Assembly: GCA_947453825.1 (NCBI GenBank)
Contig: CANGHN010000018.1
Location: 1 to 41,298, forward strand
DNA from: Betaproteobacteria bacterium
Lineage (GTDB): Bacteria; Pseudomonadota; Gammaproteobacteria; Burkholderiales; Burkholderiaceae
DNA length: 41,298 nucleotides
Direction of reading: 5' to 3'
Part shown: positions 1 to 8,656 of the stretch, in pieces
Layout: each line of letters starts with the position of its first letter
Position numbering within the stretch: position 1 is the stretch's first letter
Program-made: the position numbers and the translations under genes
The notes under the pieces: model-generated
What the model saw: the letters and a program-made list of their open reading frames with translations, nothing else
Database searches by the model: none
Told to the model about the DNA's origin: nothing

Positions 1-42
1 ATAGATAACATGGTATTTACCGATTCAATATTGTTCTAGTGA

Positions 43-1974
43 TTAAGTACCCAAGTAGGCATGAATCACCTTCTCGTCTGCCTGAACTTCAGCTGGCTTA
101 CCTTCTGCAATCTTCTGACCGAAGTCCAATACAGAAACAGTGTCGCAAACTGACATCACCACATCCATATGATGCTCAATTAAGATGAAGGTAATACCGC
201 TATCGCGGATCTTACGAATAATGCGTAAGAGTTCTTTAATATCAGGAGCCGTCAAGCCTGCAGCGGGCTCATCCAACAAGAGAAGTTGCGGATCTAGCGC
301 TAAAGCACGAGCAATCTCCAGTAAACGCTGCTTACCGTAAGGTAAGTTACGTGCCTCCTCATTGGCTAAATCTTGCAAGCCAACGAATTTCAGGAGGGCC
401 AAAGCACGTGCATGTGCTTTGGCTTCTTCATGCTTGTAACGCGGTAGGTTCAAAGCAATCTCAACCATGTTCGACTTGAAGGTGTGATGCAAACCAACCA
501 TAATATTTTGGATAGCAGTCATCTCACCAAAAAGCTGAACGTTTTGGAAAGTACGGGCGATGCCAGACAAAGCGATATCAGATGAAGTCTTACCAACCAC
601 GGTCTCACCCAAGTAGAGGACGTTACCGGCAGTAGGAATATAAATACCCGTCAGTACGTTCATCATCGTGCTCTTGCCAGAGCCGTTAGGGCCGATCAAA
701 CCATGAATGGTGCCACGCTTAATACTCAAGTCCACATTGTTCAACGCTTTTAGGCCGCCGAACTGCATCAAGATGGAATCCACTTTAAGGAGTTCTGCGC
801 CAGTGTCTTTATTGCCAACTGCACTAATAAAGCTAATGGAGTCATCCACATCTTCAGCTTCTTCGCCACGAGTAGTTTTGGACTTGCCAATAATGGACTG
901 ATAAAAGCTCTTGGCAAAACCCACAATACCGTTTTGTAGGTAATACACCACCAACAAAATCATGAAACCGAAAATACTCAAGCGCCAGTCAGAGATGCTG
1001 TTAAGCCAGAATGAGAAAGCCGCCAAACCAACAACGCCAGCGATAGGCACTGCTACCCGCTTTGGAGTCGTTACCTTCTTCGATAAGGCCATACCTGCCC
1101 CAACTACCACTACGATCGCAATGATCGAAGCAACAATACGGAAGAGATGAATATCGTCCAAGAGTTTTGGCAAGAGCACAATAATAGCGGCTCCAATCAC
1201 TGCGCCTAAGCGAGACTTACGTCCACCCATGATGATGCCAAGCAAGAACAGAACTGCTAATTCATTGTTATAGGTATTCGGTGAGATGTATTGCTCAGAG
1301 TAAGCATATAAGCAACCAGCTAAACCAGCAAAGGCTGCACTGATCACGAATGCAATCACCTTAAAGCGATATACAGAAACACCCATACAGTCACAAGCAA
1401 TGGGGCTATCACGCAAGGCTTCAAATGCACGACCAATTTGCGATTTAACAAAACGGTCCACCACAATCATAGACATGATCAAAATCGCAGAGACTAACCA
1501 AAAATACTCTGCCTTAGTCATTGGCACGCCCATGAGATCTGGCTTAGGAATCTTGATGCCCAAGGGGCCCTCGGTCATCCAAGTCATCTCATTAATCAGA
1601 ATCTGAGCAATTGTTCCAAATGCTAAGGTCACCATCGCCAAATAAGGCCCGATCACTTTGAGGGCTGGCAAAGCCAAAATACCGCCAAAGATCGATGTAA
1701 CAACGATGGATGCAGGAATAGTTCCCCAAATAGTCCAACCAAAGTGGAAGTACAAAACACCAGCGGTGTAAGAGCCAATTCCGAATAAAGCTGCGTGACC
1801 CAAGGAAACCTGACCAACATAACCCACCACAATATCTAAACCATATAACAAGATGGTGTAGATCAGAATGGTTTCAACCAAGTGAATGTAATACGGGTTA
1901 TGAATAAACAACGGCAAGGCAATTAGCGCTGCAATCGCAATCAATAGAGGTAATAGAGACTTCAATTTCATCAT
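43..1974 (-). CDS. livMG: Fused branched-chain amino acid ABC transporter permease/ATPase (LivM-LivG)
   Basis: This 643-residue protein joins an inner-membrane permease and a cytoplasmic ATPase that are usually separate. Residues 1 to about 300 are LivM-like, with many hydrophobic segments and a GYVGQVSLGHAALFGIG stretch near 50-67. Another hydrophobic segment lies at 335-350, followed by an acidic linker (about 365-390). A LivG-like ATPase covers about 395-643, with Walker A GPNGSGKST (428-436), an ABC signature variant LPYGKQR (544-550) and Walker B LLLLDEP (564-570). All catalytic motifs look intact. The start codon shares one base with the livH stop (TAATG), so the two are translationally coupled. 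The second ATPase, LivF, would be expected next but lies beyond the left edge or elsewhere. Substrate (branched-chain or other amino acids, or amides such as urea) cannot be fixed from sequence alone. Confidence 0.93.
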   Translation of the reverse strand: MMKLKSLLPLLIAIAALIALPLFIHNPYYIHLVETILIYTILLYGLDIVVGYVGQVSLGHAALFGIGSYTAGVLYFHFGWTIWGTIPASIVVTSIFGGILALPALKVIGPYLAMVTLAFGTIAQILINEMTWMTEGPLGIKIPKPDLMGVPMTKAEYFWLVSAILIMSMIVVDRFVKSQIGRAFEALRDSPIACDCMGVSVYRFKVIAFVISAAFAGLAGCLYAYSEQYISPNTYNNELAVLFLLGIIMGGRKSRLGAVIGAAIIVLLPKLLDDIHLFRIVASIIAIVVVVGAGMALSKKVTTPKRVAVPIAGVVGLAAFSFWLNSISDWRLSIFGFMILLVVYYLQNGIVGFAKSFYQSIIGKSKTTRGEEAEDVDDSISFISAVGNKDTGAELLKVDSILMQFGGLKALNNVDLSIKRGTIHGLIGPNGSGKSTMMNVLTGIYIPTAGNVLYLGETVVGKTSSDIALSGIARTFQNVQLFGEMTAIQNIMVGLHHTFKSNMVEIALNLPRYKHEEAKAHARALALLKFVGLQDLANEEARNLPYGKQRLLEIARALALDPQLLLLDEPAAGLTAPDIKELLRIIRKIRDSGITFILIEHHMDVVMSVCDTVSVLDFGQKIAEGKPAEVQADEKVIHAYLGT

Positions 1975-2852
1975 TAAACTTTCTTAATTGCAGATTTGCC
2001 AAAGAGACCAGAAGGTTTGTATGCCAATACAAGCAATAACAAAATCAAACCTGGAACATCTTTGTAGCCAGTAGAGATATAAAAGCCAGTAGCTGTTTCA
2101 ACAATTCCGAGAATCAAACCACCCACAATAATTCCGAGGCCGCTAGATAAGCCGCCAATAATTGCAACCGCGAATGCCTTGAGACCCAATGCGCCACCCA
2201 TCGTTGCGCCGGTTAATGTCAAAGGAGCAATTAAGACGCCGGCAAATGCGGCAGTCAAAGAAGATAGTGCGTAAGAGAAAGTAATTACTACGCTGGTATT
2301 AATACCCATCAAACCAGCAGCATCACGATCGTTTGCTGTAGCCACCACAGCCTTACCGTAAATTGTTTTACGGTTGAAGAACTCTACCAACAACATCATC
2401 ACCAACGCACCAACAACTACCAAGATTTCCATTGGGAGGATATTGGCGCCCAAGAAGCTCATAGGCTCCATTGGCAATGGGGATGGAAATGGCAATGCAT
2501 CACGACCCCAGATATTTTCAGCAACGTTCTTAAAAATAATCCCCAGTGCGATGGTTGACATAATCCAACCAAACTCTGACTTAATTTTGATAGCAGGACG
2601 CACGCCAATTAATTCAACAAAGCTACCTTGAATCATGCCGAATAAACAGACAATCGGAATCATGACCCAGTAGTTCATACCAAAGGTATCCACACAAGTG
2701 AGTCCCACCAATGCGCCCAGCATGAGTGCTTCACCTTGACCGAAGTTCAATGTCCCCGAGGTGGCAAAAGTAAGCTGGAAACCGAAAGCGATAACCGCAT
2801 AGATCATCCCCACAGCGATACCGCTAGAGAGGATTTGTGCAAGCATGTCCAT
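1974..2852 (-). CDS. livH: Branched-chain amino acid ABC transporter permease LivH
   Basis: A 292-residue polytopic inner-membrane protein of the LivH family, close to the usual length of about 290-300. The family hallmark is visible at the N-terminus, where GMIYAVIAFGFQLTFATSG precedes a conserved NFGQGEALMLGA stretch. The C-terminal half contains LKAFAVAIIGGLSSGLG, also typical. It would pair with the LivM half of the downstream fusion to form the transmembrane channel. Its stop overlaps the next start by one base. It is separated from the upstream binding-protein gene by 140 bp that contain a strong terminator-like hairpin, so its expression probably depends on readthrough or on a weak internal promoter. 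Confidence 0.94.
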   Translation of the reverse strand: MDMLAQILSSGIAVGMIYAVIAFGFQLTFATSGTLNFGQGEALMLGALVGLTCVDTFGMNYWVMIPIVCLFGMIQGSFVELIGVRPAIKIKSEFGWIMSTIALGIIFKNVAENIWGRDALPFPSPLPMEPMSFLGANILPMEILVVVGALVMMLLVEFFNRKTIYGKAVVATANDRDAAGLMGINTSVVITFSYALSSLTAAFAGVLIAPLTLTGATMGGALGLKAFAVAIIGGLSSGLGIIVGGLILGIVETATGFYISTGYKDVPGLILLLLVLAYKPSGLFGKSAIKKV

Positions 2853-2902
2853 ATTTTGGCCTAAATATACTTAATACATTTTTATTGACGAATCCGACAT
2901 TG

Positions 2903-2938
2903 TAAGCAAAACGCCGCCCGAAGGCGGCGTTTTGCTTA
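2903..2938 (-). terminator. Hairpin with UUCG loop between binding protein and livH
   Basis: A perfect 16-bp stem (2903-2918 pairs with 2923-2938) closes a four-base loop. On the minus-strand transcript the loop reads UUCG with a C-G closing pair, the exceptionally stable tetraloop. The stem has a GC core and its 3' arm ends GTTTTGCTTA, giving a short U-rich tract. It lies after the binding-protein stop and before livH. Such a position commonly makes a partial terminator or an mRNA 3'-end stabiliser, so that the periplasmic protein is made in excess over the membrane parts. Confidence 0.8.
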
Positions 2939-2992
2939 ACTTATGTTGCAGTGCAGAATAAATACAGCATTCTGCCCAGCTAAGTGCTTGAA

Positions 2993-4177
2993 TTACTTCT
3001 TCTTAGCGGTCGCATCCTCAGCATTTAAGAACTCAACACGACCGTTCTCAACTACGCCCATGACAACATCTTTAGACTTAATGGCCTCATGGTCAGCCGC
3101 GGAGAATGGCTTGTTGTAAGTAATCACAACACCATCAACCGGAGTCTTGAGATCTTGCAATGCTGCCAAAATCTTTGGTCCGTCTGTGCTATTTGCCTGC
3201 TTGATAGCAGCGGCCAAGAGGTATACAGAGTCGTAACCTTGAGCAGCAGAAACTGGTGAAAGAATGTTGTTATTTTTTGGCTTGAACTCTTTTACGTAGG
3301 TATCTTGGAAAGACTTACGTTTAGGTGTTGTAGATGGAGATTGAATATAGGTTTGTGGCATTGTTGCACCGTCACCATTTTTACCAGCAGTATCAATAAA
3401 GCTAGCCATAGACAATGTCCAGCTACCGATGATCGGCTTTTTCCAACCCAATTTCGCCATACCGTTTGCAATTTGCGCTAACTCAGGTCCGATTGCATAA
3501 GTCAAAATGACATCTGCGCCAGCATTTTTTGCTTTGAGCAACTGTGAAGTCATATCAACGTCACCAATGTTGAACTTTTCAGTAGCAACTGGAGTTACGC
3601 CGTAACCTTTCAGGGCTTTTTCTAAGTCCTCACGGCCTAATTGGCCATAGTTTGTAGAGTCAGCCAAGATCGCTACTTTTTTCAAGCCACGCTTTTCAAC
3701 TGCTTCCTTAGCAATCATTGGTGCTTGAATATTGTCAGCGGCAGCATTACGGAATACATAGTTTTCTGCTGCATTTGGAAATTGCTTAGTCAAAATCGAA
3801 CCAGTAGCAACGTTATTCATTACTGGAATCTTTGCATCTTGATAAAAACGCTGTGAAGCCAATGCAACGCCGGTATTGATGTAACCAAGAGTAGCAACTA
3901 CTTTTTCGTTATTGATTAATTCTTGCGCAATTTGCACACCGCGCTCATTTTTGGCTTCATCATCGCGCTCAACCAAAACGATTTTGTTGCCGTTGATACC
4001 ACCAGCAGCGTTAATTTCTTTTGTAGCAAGACGCACGCCGTCACGCATACTGACGCCCATTGAAGATGAGCCGCCTGTGAATGGGCCTGCAACGCCTAAT
4101 TTGATATCGGCAGCGTAAGCACCAGTTGAAAGCATTGCAGCAGCAGCTACTGCAAAAATGTGATGACGAATATTCAT
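2993..4177 (-). CDS. Periplasmic branched-chain amino acid-binding protein (LivJ/LivK family)
   Basis: A 394-residue substrate-binding protein of the type I periplasmic fold. The chosen ATG (4175-4177) gives a clean signal peptide, MNIRHHIFAVAAAAMLSTGAYA, and has GGAGA a few bases upstream. An upstream ATG at 4237 would add 20 residues before the signal peptide and looks spurious. The mature protein begins ADIKLGVAGPFTGGSSSMG, the standard opening of Peripla_BP_6 proteins. Conserved ERDDEAKNERGVQIAQ and ILTYAIGPELAQIANG segments are present. It should capture the ligand and deliver it to LivH/LivM. It is the first gene of the transporter operon. The exact ligand is unknown. Confidence 0.93.
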   Translation of the reverse strand: MNIRHHIFAVAAAAMLSTGAYAADIKLGVAGPFTGGSSSMGVSMRDGVRLATKEINAAGGINGNKIVLVERDDEAKNERGVQIAQELINNEKVVATLGYINTGVALASQRFYQDAKIPVMNNVATGSILTKQFPNAAENYVFRNAAADNIQAPMIAKEAVEKRGLKKVAILADSTNYGQLGREDLEKALKGYGVTPVATEKFNIGDVDMTSQLLKAKNAGADVILTYAIGPELAQIANGMAKLGWKKPIIGSWTLSMASFIDTAGKNGDGATMPQTYIQSPSTTPKRKSFQDTYVKEFKPKNNNILSPVSAAQGYDSVYLLAAAIKQANSTDGPKILAALQDLKTPVDGVVITYNKPFSAADHEAIKSKDVVMGVVENGRVEFLNAEDATAKKK

Positions 4178-4269
4178 AAAGTCTCCATGACTAAAAAATG
4201 CTAAAGAAATAAGTAGTTTTTTATAGGTAAAACACAAACGAACAGCTATCTTACTGTTAATGTCAGGGC

Positions 4270-4336
4270 AAAAAAAGGGCTTTCTATTAGGGTTTTACAT
4301 TAGCCTACAAGGCTAGGTGCTACCTAGGAAAAGCCC
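4270..4336 (-). terminator. Possible terminator after the EamA transporter gene
   Basis: On the minus strand a 7-bp GGGCTTT/AAAGCCC pairing (4330-4336 with 4277-4283) encloses a smaller perfect hairpin (about 4302-4316, AGCC/GGCT). It is followed by seven T residues (4270-4276). The outer arm overlaps the last codons and stop of the exporter gene. The branched shape makes this less certain than a simple stem. Confidence 0.45.
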
Positions 4337-5259
4337 TGTTTGACCTTGGCTTTTATGCTGGGCCAAAAAAGATTGATCAGTAGGCCTATGATCACCAACC
4401 CTGCCGCCAGAATTTTCCAAATAGGTAAGGGCTCACTTAAGAAAAAAGCAGATGCTCCCATACCAAAAATAGGGACTAACAAGGGTGCTGGTGCCACTAC
4501 GGCAGCAGGGTGCTTTGAGAGCAGCCAACCCCAAGCGGCATAGCCAAATAGCGTATTAGCCCAGGACTGCCACAGGACGCCCGCCCAGGCCCCAAAGGAA
4601 GCAGAGCTGATGGAAGTGCTGATTTGCTGCCAACCTCCCTCAAAAATCACTGAAATCATCAATAAGGGTGGAATCGAAAAGGCACTTGCCCAAACTACAT
4701 AGGACAGCATATTGATAGATCCCGCACGACGGCTGAGAGTATTAGCTACCCCCCATGACAGGCCCGAGAAAAGCACCAATGCCAAACCTAAAAAAGTAGT
4801 GTCAGCATCTGTGTGCACTGCAATAATTAACAAACCAATCATGCCAATGCCAACTGCGACCGCTTGATAGATCTTCAAGCCCTCTTTTGCAAAGAACATG
4901 GCAAAGCCAATAGTAAAAAATACTTGGGTTTGAATCACCAAAGATGCTAAGCCGGGGGAAATATGACCATCCATGGCATAAAACATCACACCAAACTGCC
5001 CTACTCCTGTTGCCAAACCATAAATACACAAATTACCCCATGGCACTTTTGGTCTAGGAACAAAAAACACTAGGGGCAACAAGGCAAAAATGTAGCGCAG
5101 TGCAGCGAACAAATAGGGTGGAAAAGCACCCAAAGAGAGTTTGATCACCACAAAATTAGTTCCCCACACTGCCACAATCGCCAAGGCTAATAACAAATGG
5201 CTTACGGGCAGTTGCTCACTGCGGCCACTTTGTGCAGCCTGGTAGGGAGCGCTATTCAC
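4324..5259 (-). CDS. DMT-superfamily (EamA) transporter
   Basis: A 311-residue inner-membrane protein with about ten hydrophobic segments arranged as two EamA repeats of five helices, the length expected of the drug/metabolite transporter family. The repeat starts are recognisable at LLLALAIVAVWGTNFVVIK (about 21-39) and at LGLALVLFSGLSWGVANTLSRR (about 158-178). The start is GTG at 5257-5259, overlapping the end of the upstream GMC oxidoreductase gene by 8 bp (the stop reads inside GGTGAATAG), so the two are coupled. Family members export amino acids, nucleobases or other metabolites; the substrate here is not readable. Coupling to an alcohol/choline dehydrogenase-type enzyme suggests a shared small-molecule pathway, which is only an inference. 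Confidence 0.9.
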   Translation of the reverse strand: MNSAPYQAAQSGRSEQLPVSHLLLALAIVAVWGTNFVVIKLSLGAFPPYLFAALRYIFALLPLVFFVPRPKVPWGNLCIYGLATGVGQFGVMFYAMDGHISPGLASLVIQTQVFFTIGFAMFFAKEGLKIYQAVAVGIGMIGLLIIAVHTDADTTFLGLALVLFSGLSWGVANTLSRRAGSINMLSYVVWASAFSIPPLLMISVIFEGGWQQISTSISSASFGAWAGVLWQSWANTLFGYAAWGWLLSKHPAAVVAPAPLLVPIFGMGASAFFLSEPLPIWKILAAGLVIIGLLINLFWPSIKAKVKQGFS

Positions 5260-6877
5260 CAGTGAGCAACTCTGCTACACGCTCGGCAATCATCATCGTA
5301 GGAGCTGCGGTATTACCCGATGTAATTGTTGGCATAGCAGAGGCATCTACTACACGAAGGTGATGAATGCCTCTGACTCTGAGCTGCGAGTCGAGCACTG
5401 CCATAGGATCCTCAGCGCGACCCATCTTGCAAGTGCCTACTGGATGGAAAATAGTTGTTCCAATGTCGCCAGCTCCTTTAATCAACTCTTCATCCGTTTG
5501 ATATTGCAATCCAGGTTTATATTCTTCTGGAGAGTATGGGCTCAGCGCTGGACTATGCGCAATTTTGCGAGTCAGGCGCAAAGATTCTACTGCCACCTTG
5601 CGATCCTCATCCGTCGATAAGTAATTAGGCTGAATAGTTGGTGCCACCTCTGGATCTGTTGAGGTGATGTGCACACTACCGCGGGAAGTCGGACGTACAT
5701 TACAAACACTAGCAGTAAACGCATTGAATGAATGTAAATTTTCACCAAACTTCTCAAGTGATAAAGGTTGTACGTGGTATTCCACATTGGCACTCTTTTG
5801 TTCAGGGGAACTAAAGGCAAATGCACCCAGCTGTGATGGCGCCATAGACATTGGGCCAGAGCGCTTTAAGAGATATTCCAAACCAATCATTAACTTACCC
5901 AACCAAGAATTGGCTTTGGTATTTAAGGTTTTAATCCCGCTCACCTTGTAGACCATACGCAGCTGAAGATGGTCTTGTAAATTTTCACCAACGCCCGGCA
6001 AATCTGCCATCATAGGTATACCGAGTTGCGCTAAACGAGCAGCGGCACCGATCCCGGAGCGCTCCAAAACCTGGACACTACCAATGGCGCCTGCACTTAG
6101 CAGAACTTCGCCGCCTTGATCAATTGCACATAAGGCTTCGCAAACAAGGCCGTCTTTAATATATTCGACCCCATAACAATTTTTTGTCACAGAATCAATC
6201 TTAAGCTTCGTCACCATTGCCTGAGTAATTACCGTGAGGTTGCGACGACTAAGAGCGTCTTTTAAAAACGCTTTAGCAGTATTTAATCTCCATCCCGCAC
6301 GCTGATTCACATCAAAATAACCAACGCCCAAGTTATCGCCGCGATTAAAGTCATCTGATGCTGGGATACCAGCTTCAATAGCTGCCTCTTTAAATTTATC
6401 CATGATGGGCCAACGCAAGCGCTGTCGAGAAACAGTCCACTCACCGCCTTTGCCATGCCATGTATTAGCGCCACCGTGATAATCCTCAAAGCGCTTATAG
6501 CGCTCTAGTGCATTCTCCCAAGACCACGCATCATCACCCGTTGCTTGTACCCAAGATTCGTAATCACCCACTTGGCCACGCATATAGATCATGCCGTTGA
6601 TCGATGAGCAACCACCAATTACGCGCCCGCGGGGATACAGTAATGAGCGTCCATTAAGACCTTTTTCACTAGCTGTCTTAAAACGCCAATCAGCCCTGGG
6701 GTTATCAATGCAATACAGATAACCCACTGGAATATGAATCCAAATGTAGTTATCGTTTTTTCCAGCCTCAATCAGCAAAACCTTTTTATCTGGGTTTTCA
6801 GTCAAACGCTTGGCCAACATACAGCCAGCGCTACCTGCCCCAATAATGATGTAGTCGTAAGTGATTGCTTGAGTCAT
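5252..6877 (-). CDS. GMC-family FAD-dependent oxidoreductase (choline dehydrogenase-like)
   Basis: A 541-residue flavoprotein of the glucose-methanol-choline family. The N-terminal dinucleotide-binding motif YIIIGAGSAGCMLAKRL (about 9-25) is followed by a glutamate-containing LLIEAG. PRGRVIGGCSSINGMIYMRG matches GMC signature 1, and LLSAGAIGSVQVLERSGIG matches signature 2. The catalytic histidine region is FHPVGTCKMG near the C-terminus, followed by VVDASAMPTITSGNTAAPT. The protein has no signal peptide and should be cytoplasmic or membrane-peripheral. Family members oxidise primary alcohols or choline to aldehydes. Many environmental homologues are called choline dehydrogenase without proof, and no betaine-aldehyde dehydrogenase is nearby, so the gene symbol betA is not assigned. 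It is divergent from darP. Confidence 0.92.
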   Translation of the reverse strand: MTQAITYDYIIIGAGSAGCMLAKRLTENPDKKVLLIEAGKNDNYIWIHIPVGYLYCIDNPRADWRFKTASEKGLNGRSLLYPRGRVIGGCSSINGMIYMRGQVGDYESWVQATGDDAWSWENALERYKRFEDYHGGANTWHGKGGEWTVSRQRLRWPIMDKFKEAAIEAGIPASDDFNRGDNLGVGYFDVNQRAGWRLNTAKAFLKDALSRRNLTVITQAMVTKLKIDSVTKNCYGVEYIKDGLVCEALCAIDQGGEVLLSAGAIGSVQVLERSGIGAAARLAQLGIPMMADLPGVGENLQDHLQLRMVYKVSGIKTLNTKANSWLGKLMIGLEYLLKRSGPMSMAPSQLGAFAFSSPEQKSANVEYHVQPLSLEKFGENLHSFNAFTASVCNVRPTSRGSVHITSTDPEVAPTIQPNYLSTDEDRKVAVESLRLTRKIAHSPALSPYSPEEYKPGLQYQTDEELIKGAGDIGTTIFHPVGTCKMGRAEDPMAVLDSQLRVRGIHHLRVVDASAMPTITSGNTAAPTMMIAERVAELLTGE

Positions 6878-6982
6878 AGTCTTTACGTTAGATAAATAGT
6901 ACTTTTCTAGTGCCTATTATTTACCAATCCCAGAAATTAGGCATCTATTCAGAATACTGCAATACCCGTCTAAAATGATTTG

Positions 6983-7510
6983 ATGCATATCAACGAAAAG
7001 AATCGCACCCCGAAACTTGCGGAGCCTGATGAAGGCCCCAGCAAATCGGAGCTCAAGCGCCAAATGACAGAACGCCAGAAATTGGCTGAAGTCTTAGCGG
7101 CGCTCAGTAGCGATGCCCTCAAAACCATCCCCATGGATGAGGCGATTAAAACTGCAATTGCACAGACCAACAAAATCAAAAGTTTTGAGGCTATTCGTCG
7201 GCATAAGCAATATCTTGGCAAGCTGATGCGTTTTTTAGATGAGGAAGAACTTGAAGCGATCCAAAAAAGATTAGATGCCATTCAAGGAGTGAGCAAGGCA
7301 GAAACTGCCAAGCTGCACTTTCTGGAAAGCTATCGTGACAGACTTATCTCTGATGACGAGACCTTTACCAAAATGATTGAAAAATACCCCGATATGGATA
7401 TTCAGAATATGCGTACCTTGATTCGGAATGCGCGGCGCGAGAAAGAACAGAACAAGCCACCTAAAGCCTATCGTGAAATCTTTCGTGTCCTAAAAGAAAT
7501 GGGAATTTAA
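6983..7510 (+). CDS. darP: Ribosome biogenesis factor DarP (YjgA, DUF615)
   Basis: A 175-residue, highly charged cytoplasmic protein. PSKSELKRQMTERQKLAEVLAAL near the N-terminus and IKSFEAIRRHKQYLGKLMR in the middle are typical of the YjgA/DarP family, which binds pre-50S particles and promotes late large-subunit assembly. Residues after about 120 (RDRLISDDETFTKMIEKYPD) also match the family layout. I use the ATG at 6983; a TTG immediately before it (6980) is in frame but less likely. The 3' end overlaps the convergent acyltransferase gene by 4 bp, so the two mRNAs have complementary ends. Confidence 0.93.
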   Translation: MHINEKNRTPKLAEPDEGPSKSELKRQMTERQKLAEVLAALSSDALKTIPMDEAIKTAIAQTNKIKSFEAIRRHKQYLGKLMRFLDEEELEAIQKRLDAIQGVSKAETAKLHFLESYRDRLISDDETFTKMIEKYPDMDIQNMRTLIRNARREKEQNKPPKAYREIFRVLKEMGI

Positions 7511-8571
7511 AGTTTGATATTGCGGGATGGTACTTCTACCCAGCGATAGAGATAATTAGCCGTCATCCAACTCATTGCTACTGCGACCAGCATTAATGCT
7601 AGCGCCATCACTCCATCATGGCGCAGACTCATACCCCAGCCTATGTAGAGTGCATTGGCTAACAAGATAAAAGCAAAGTGCAATAAAAAGGCGCAATACG
7701 ATCTTCTACTACCCCACAAGATAGCGTTTATTGCTCTATGTGCCTTGAAATGTTTTTGATCTTTATAGGCCCAGTCACCCCAAAAAAAGAGTGCGATAGC
7801 TACTGAATAGGCCAAGATATTTCTGAGCCAAAGTTCCTGAAAGCTCGCGACCAAAATAATTAACCCAATGATCACAAACAATATTCTGGCTAAACGATTT
7901 ACCACGATATCGGGATAATTCTTGGAGAGTTGCGCCAGAACACCTAAACCATAAGGCCCCATGAAGTAGATGAAATAATTTTCATAACTTCCTAAGCGAC
8001 TGAAGTACAACAGAGATGCTACACAAAAAATGACTAATGCCCAAATCATTGATCTAAAACTTGGGAACATGCCAAACATCAAGGCCAATATTGCATAAAG
8101 CTGCCAATCAATTGCGACATACCAGACTCCAGCAGAGATTGAATCTAATCCCAAAATTCCTTGCAAGAAAAATAGATGGGCTAAGAATTGTCCTAAGGTT
8201 TCTGACTGACCCACAAACTCGTCATTCACCCAAAAGCGCGCTACCCATGCGCAAGCAATCGTTATCAACAGCGCAACAACATAAGGCATGAAAAGTCTTA
8301 AATAGCGATTGATCACCGCTTTCAAAACATTTTTGGGGCTACGAATATCGCTGATGCGAGAAAGTGATTGGGTGGCTAAATAGCCACCCATCACTAAGAA
8401 AATCTGTACGGCATAACGACCATACTCAAACAGATAGGCCATTAGACCTGGTAATACCTTTTGCGCATCCTCTGCTATCTGTCCATAACTGGATAGATGG
8501 TGAAGAATGATAGTTAAGGCAGCAAAAGTCTTTAGAAAATCGATGAGAAGAAAATGATTTTTAGATTGCAA
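7507..8571 (-). CDS. Acyltransferase family 3 membrane protein (OafA/YrhL type)
   Basis: A 354-residue polytopic membrane protein with about ten hydrophobic helices. The N-terminal IDFLKTFAALTIILHHLSSYG (about 10-30) contains the conserved histidine pair region of acyltransferase family 3. The YAVQIFLVMGGYLATQSL stretch is also characteristic. Members transfer acetyl or other acyl groups to O-antigen, exopolysaccharide, peptidoglycan or other envelope carbohydrates. The only plausible start is TTG (8569-8571), because an in-frame stop lies just upstream and the next ATG falls far inside the conserved region. There is no fused SGNH domain. The acceptor substrate is unknown, and no polysaccharide gene is adjacent. 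Confidence 0.88.
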   Translation of the reverse strand: MQSKNHFLLIDFLKTFAALTIILHHLSSYGQIAEDAQKVLPGLMAYLFEYGRYAVQIFLVMGGYLATQSLSRISDIRSPKNVLKAVINRYLRLFMPYVVALLITIACAWVARFWVNDEFVGQSETLGQFLAHLFFLQGILGLDSISAGVWYVAIDWQLYAILALMFGMFPSFRSMIWALVIFCVASLLYFSRLGSYENYFIYFMGPYGLGVLAQLSKNYPDIVVNRLARILFVIIGLIILVASFQELWLRNILAYSVAIALFFWGDWAYKDQKHFKAHRAINAILWGSRRSYCAFLLHFAFILLANALYIGWGMSLRHDGVMALALMLVAVAMSWMTANYLYRWVEVPSRNIKL

Positions 8572-8656
8572 TGAAGTGATCTACTTAAAAAGGCGACTCA
8601 TTGAATATTCGCTTAAACCAGCTTAAGGCGAATCTTTTAGTACAGCGATGAAAATC

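Noticed and set aside
8585..8640. An imperfect hairpin (GATTCGCC.../...GCGAAT) after the cytochrome c gene.
   Set aside because: The stem has a bulge and no clear T-run follows, so terminator status is not supported.
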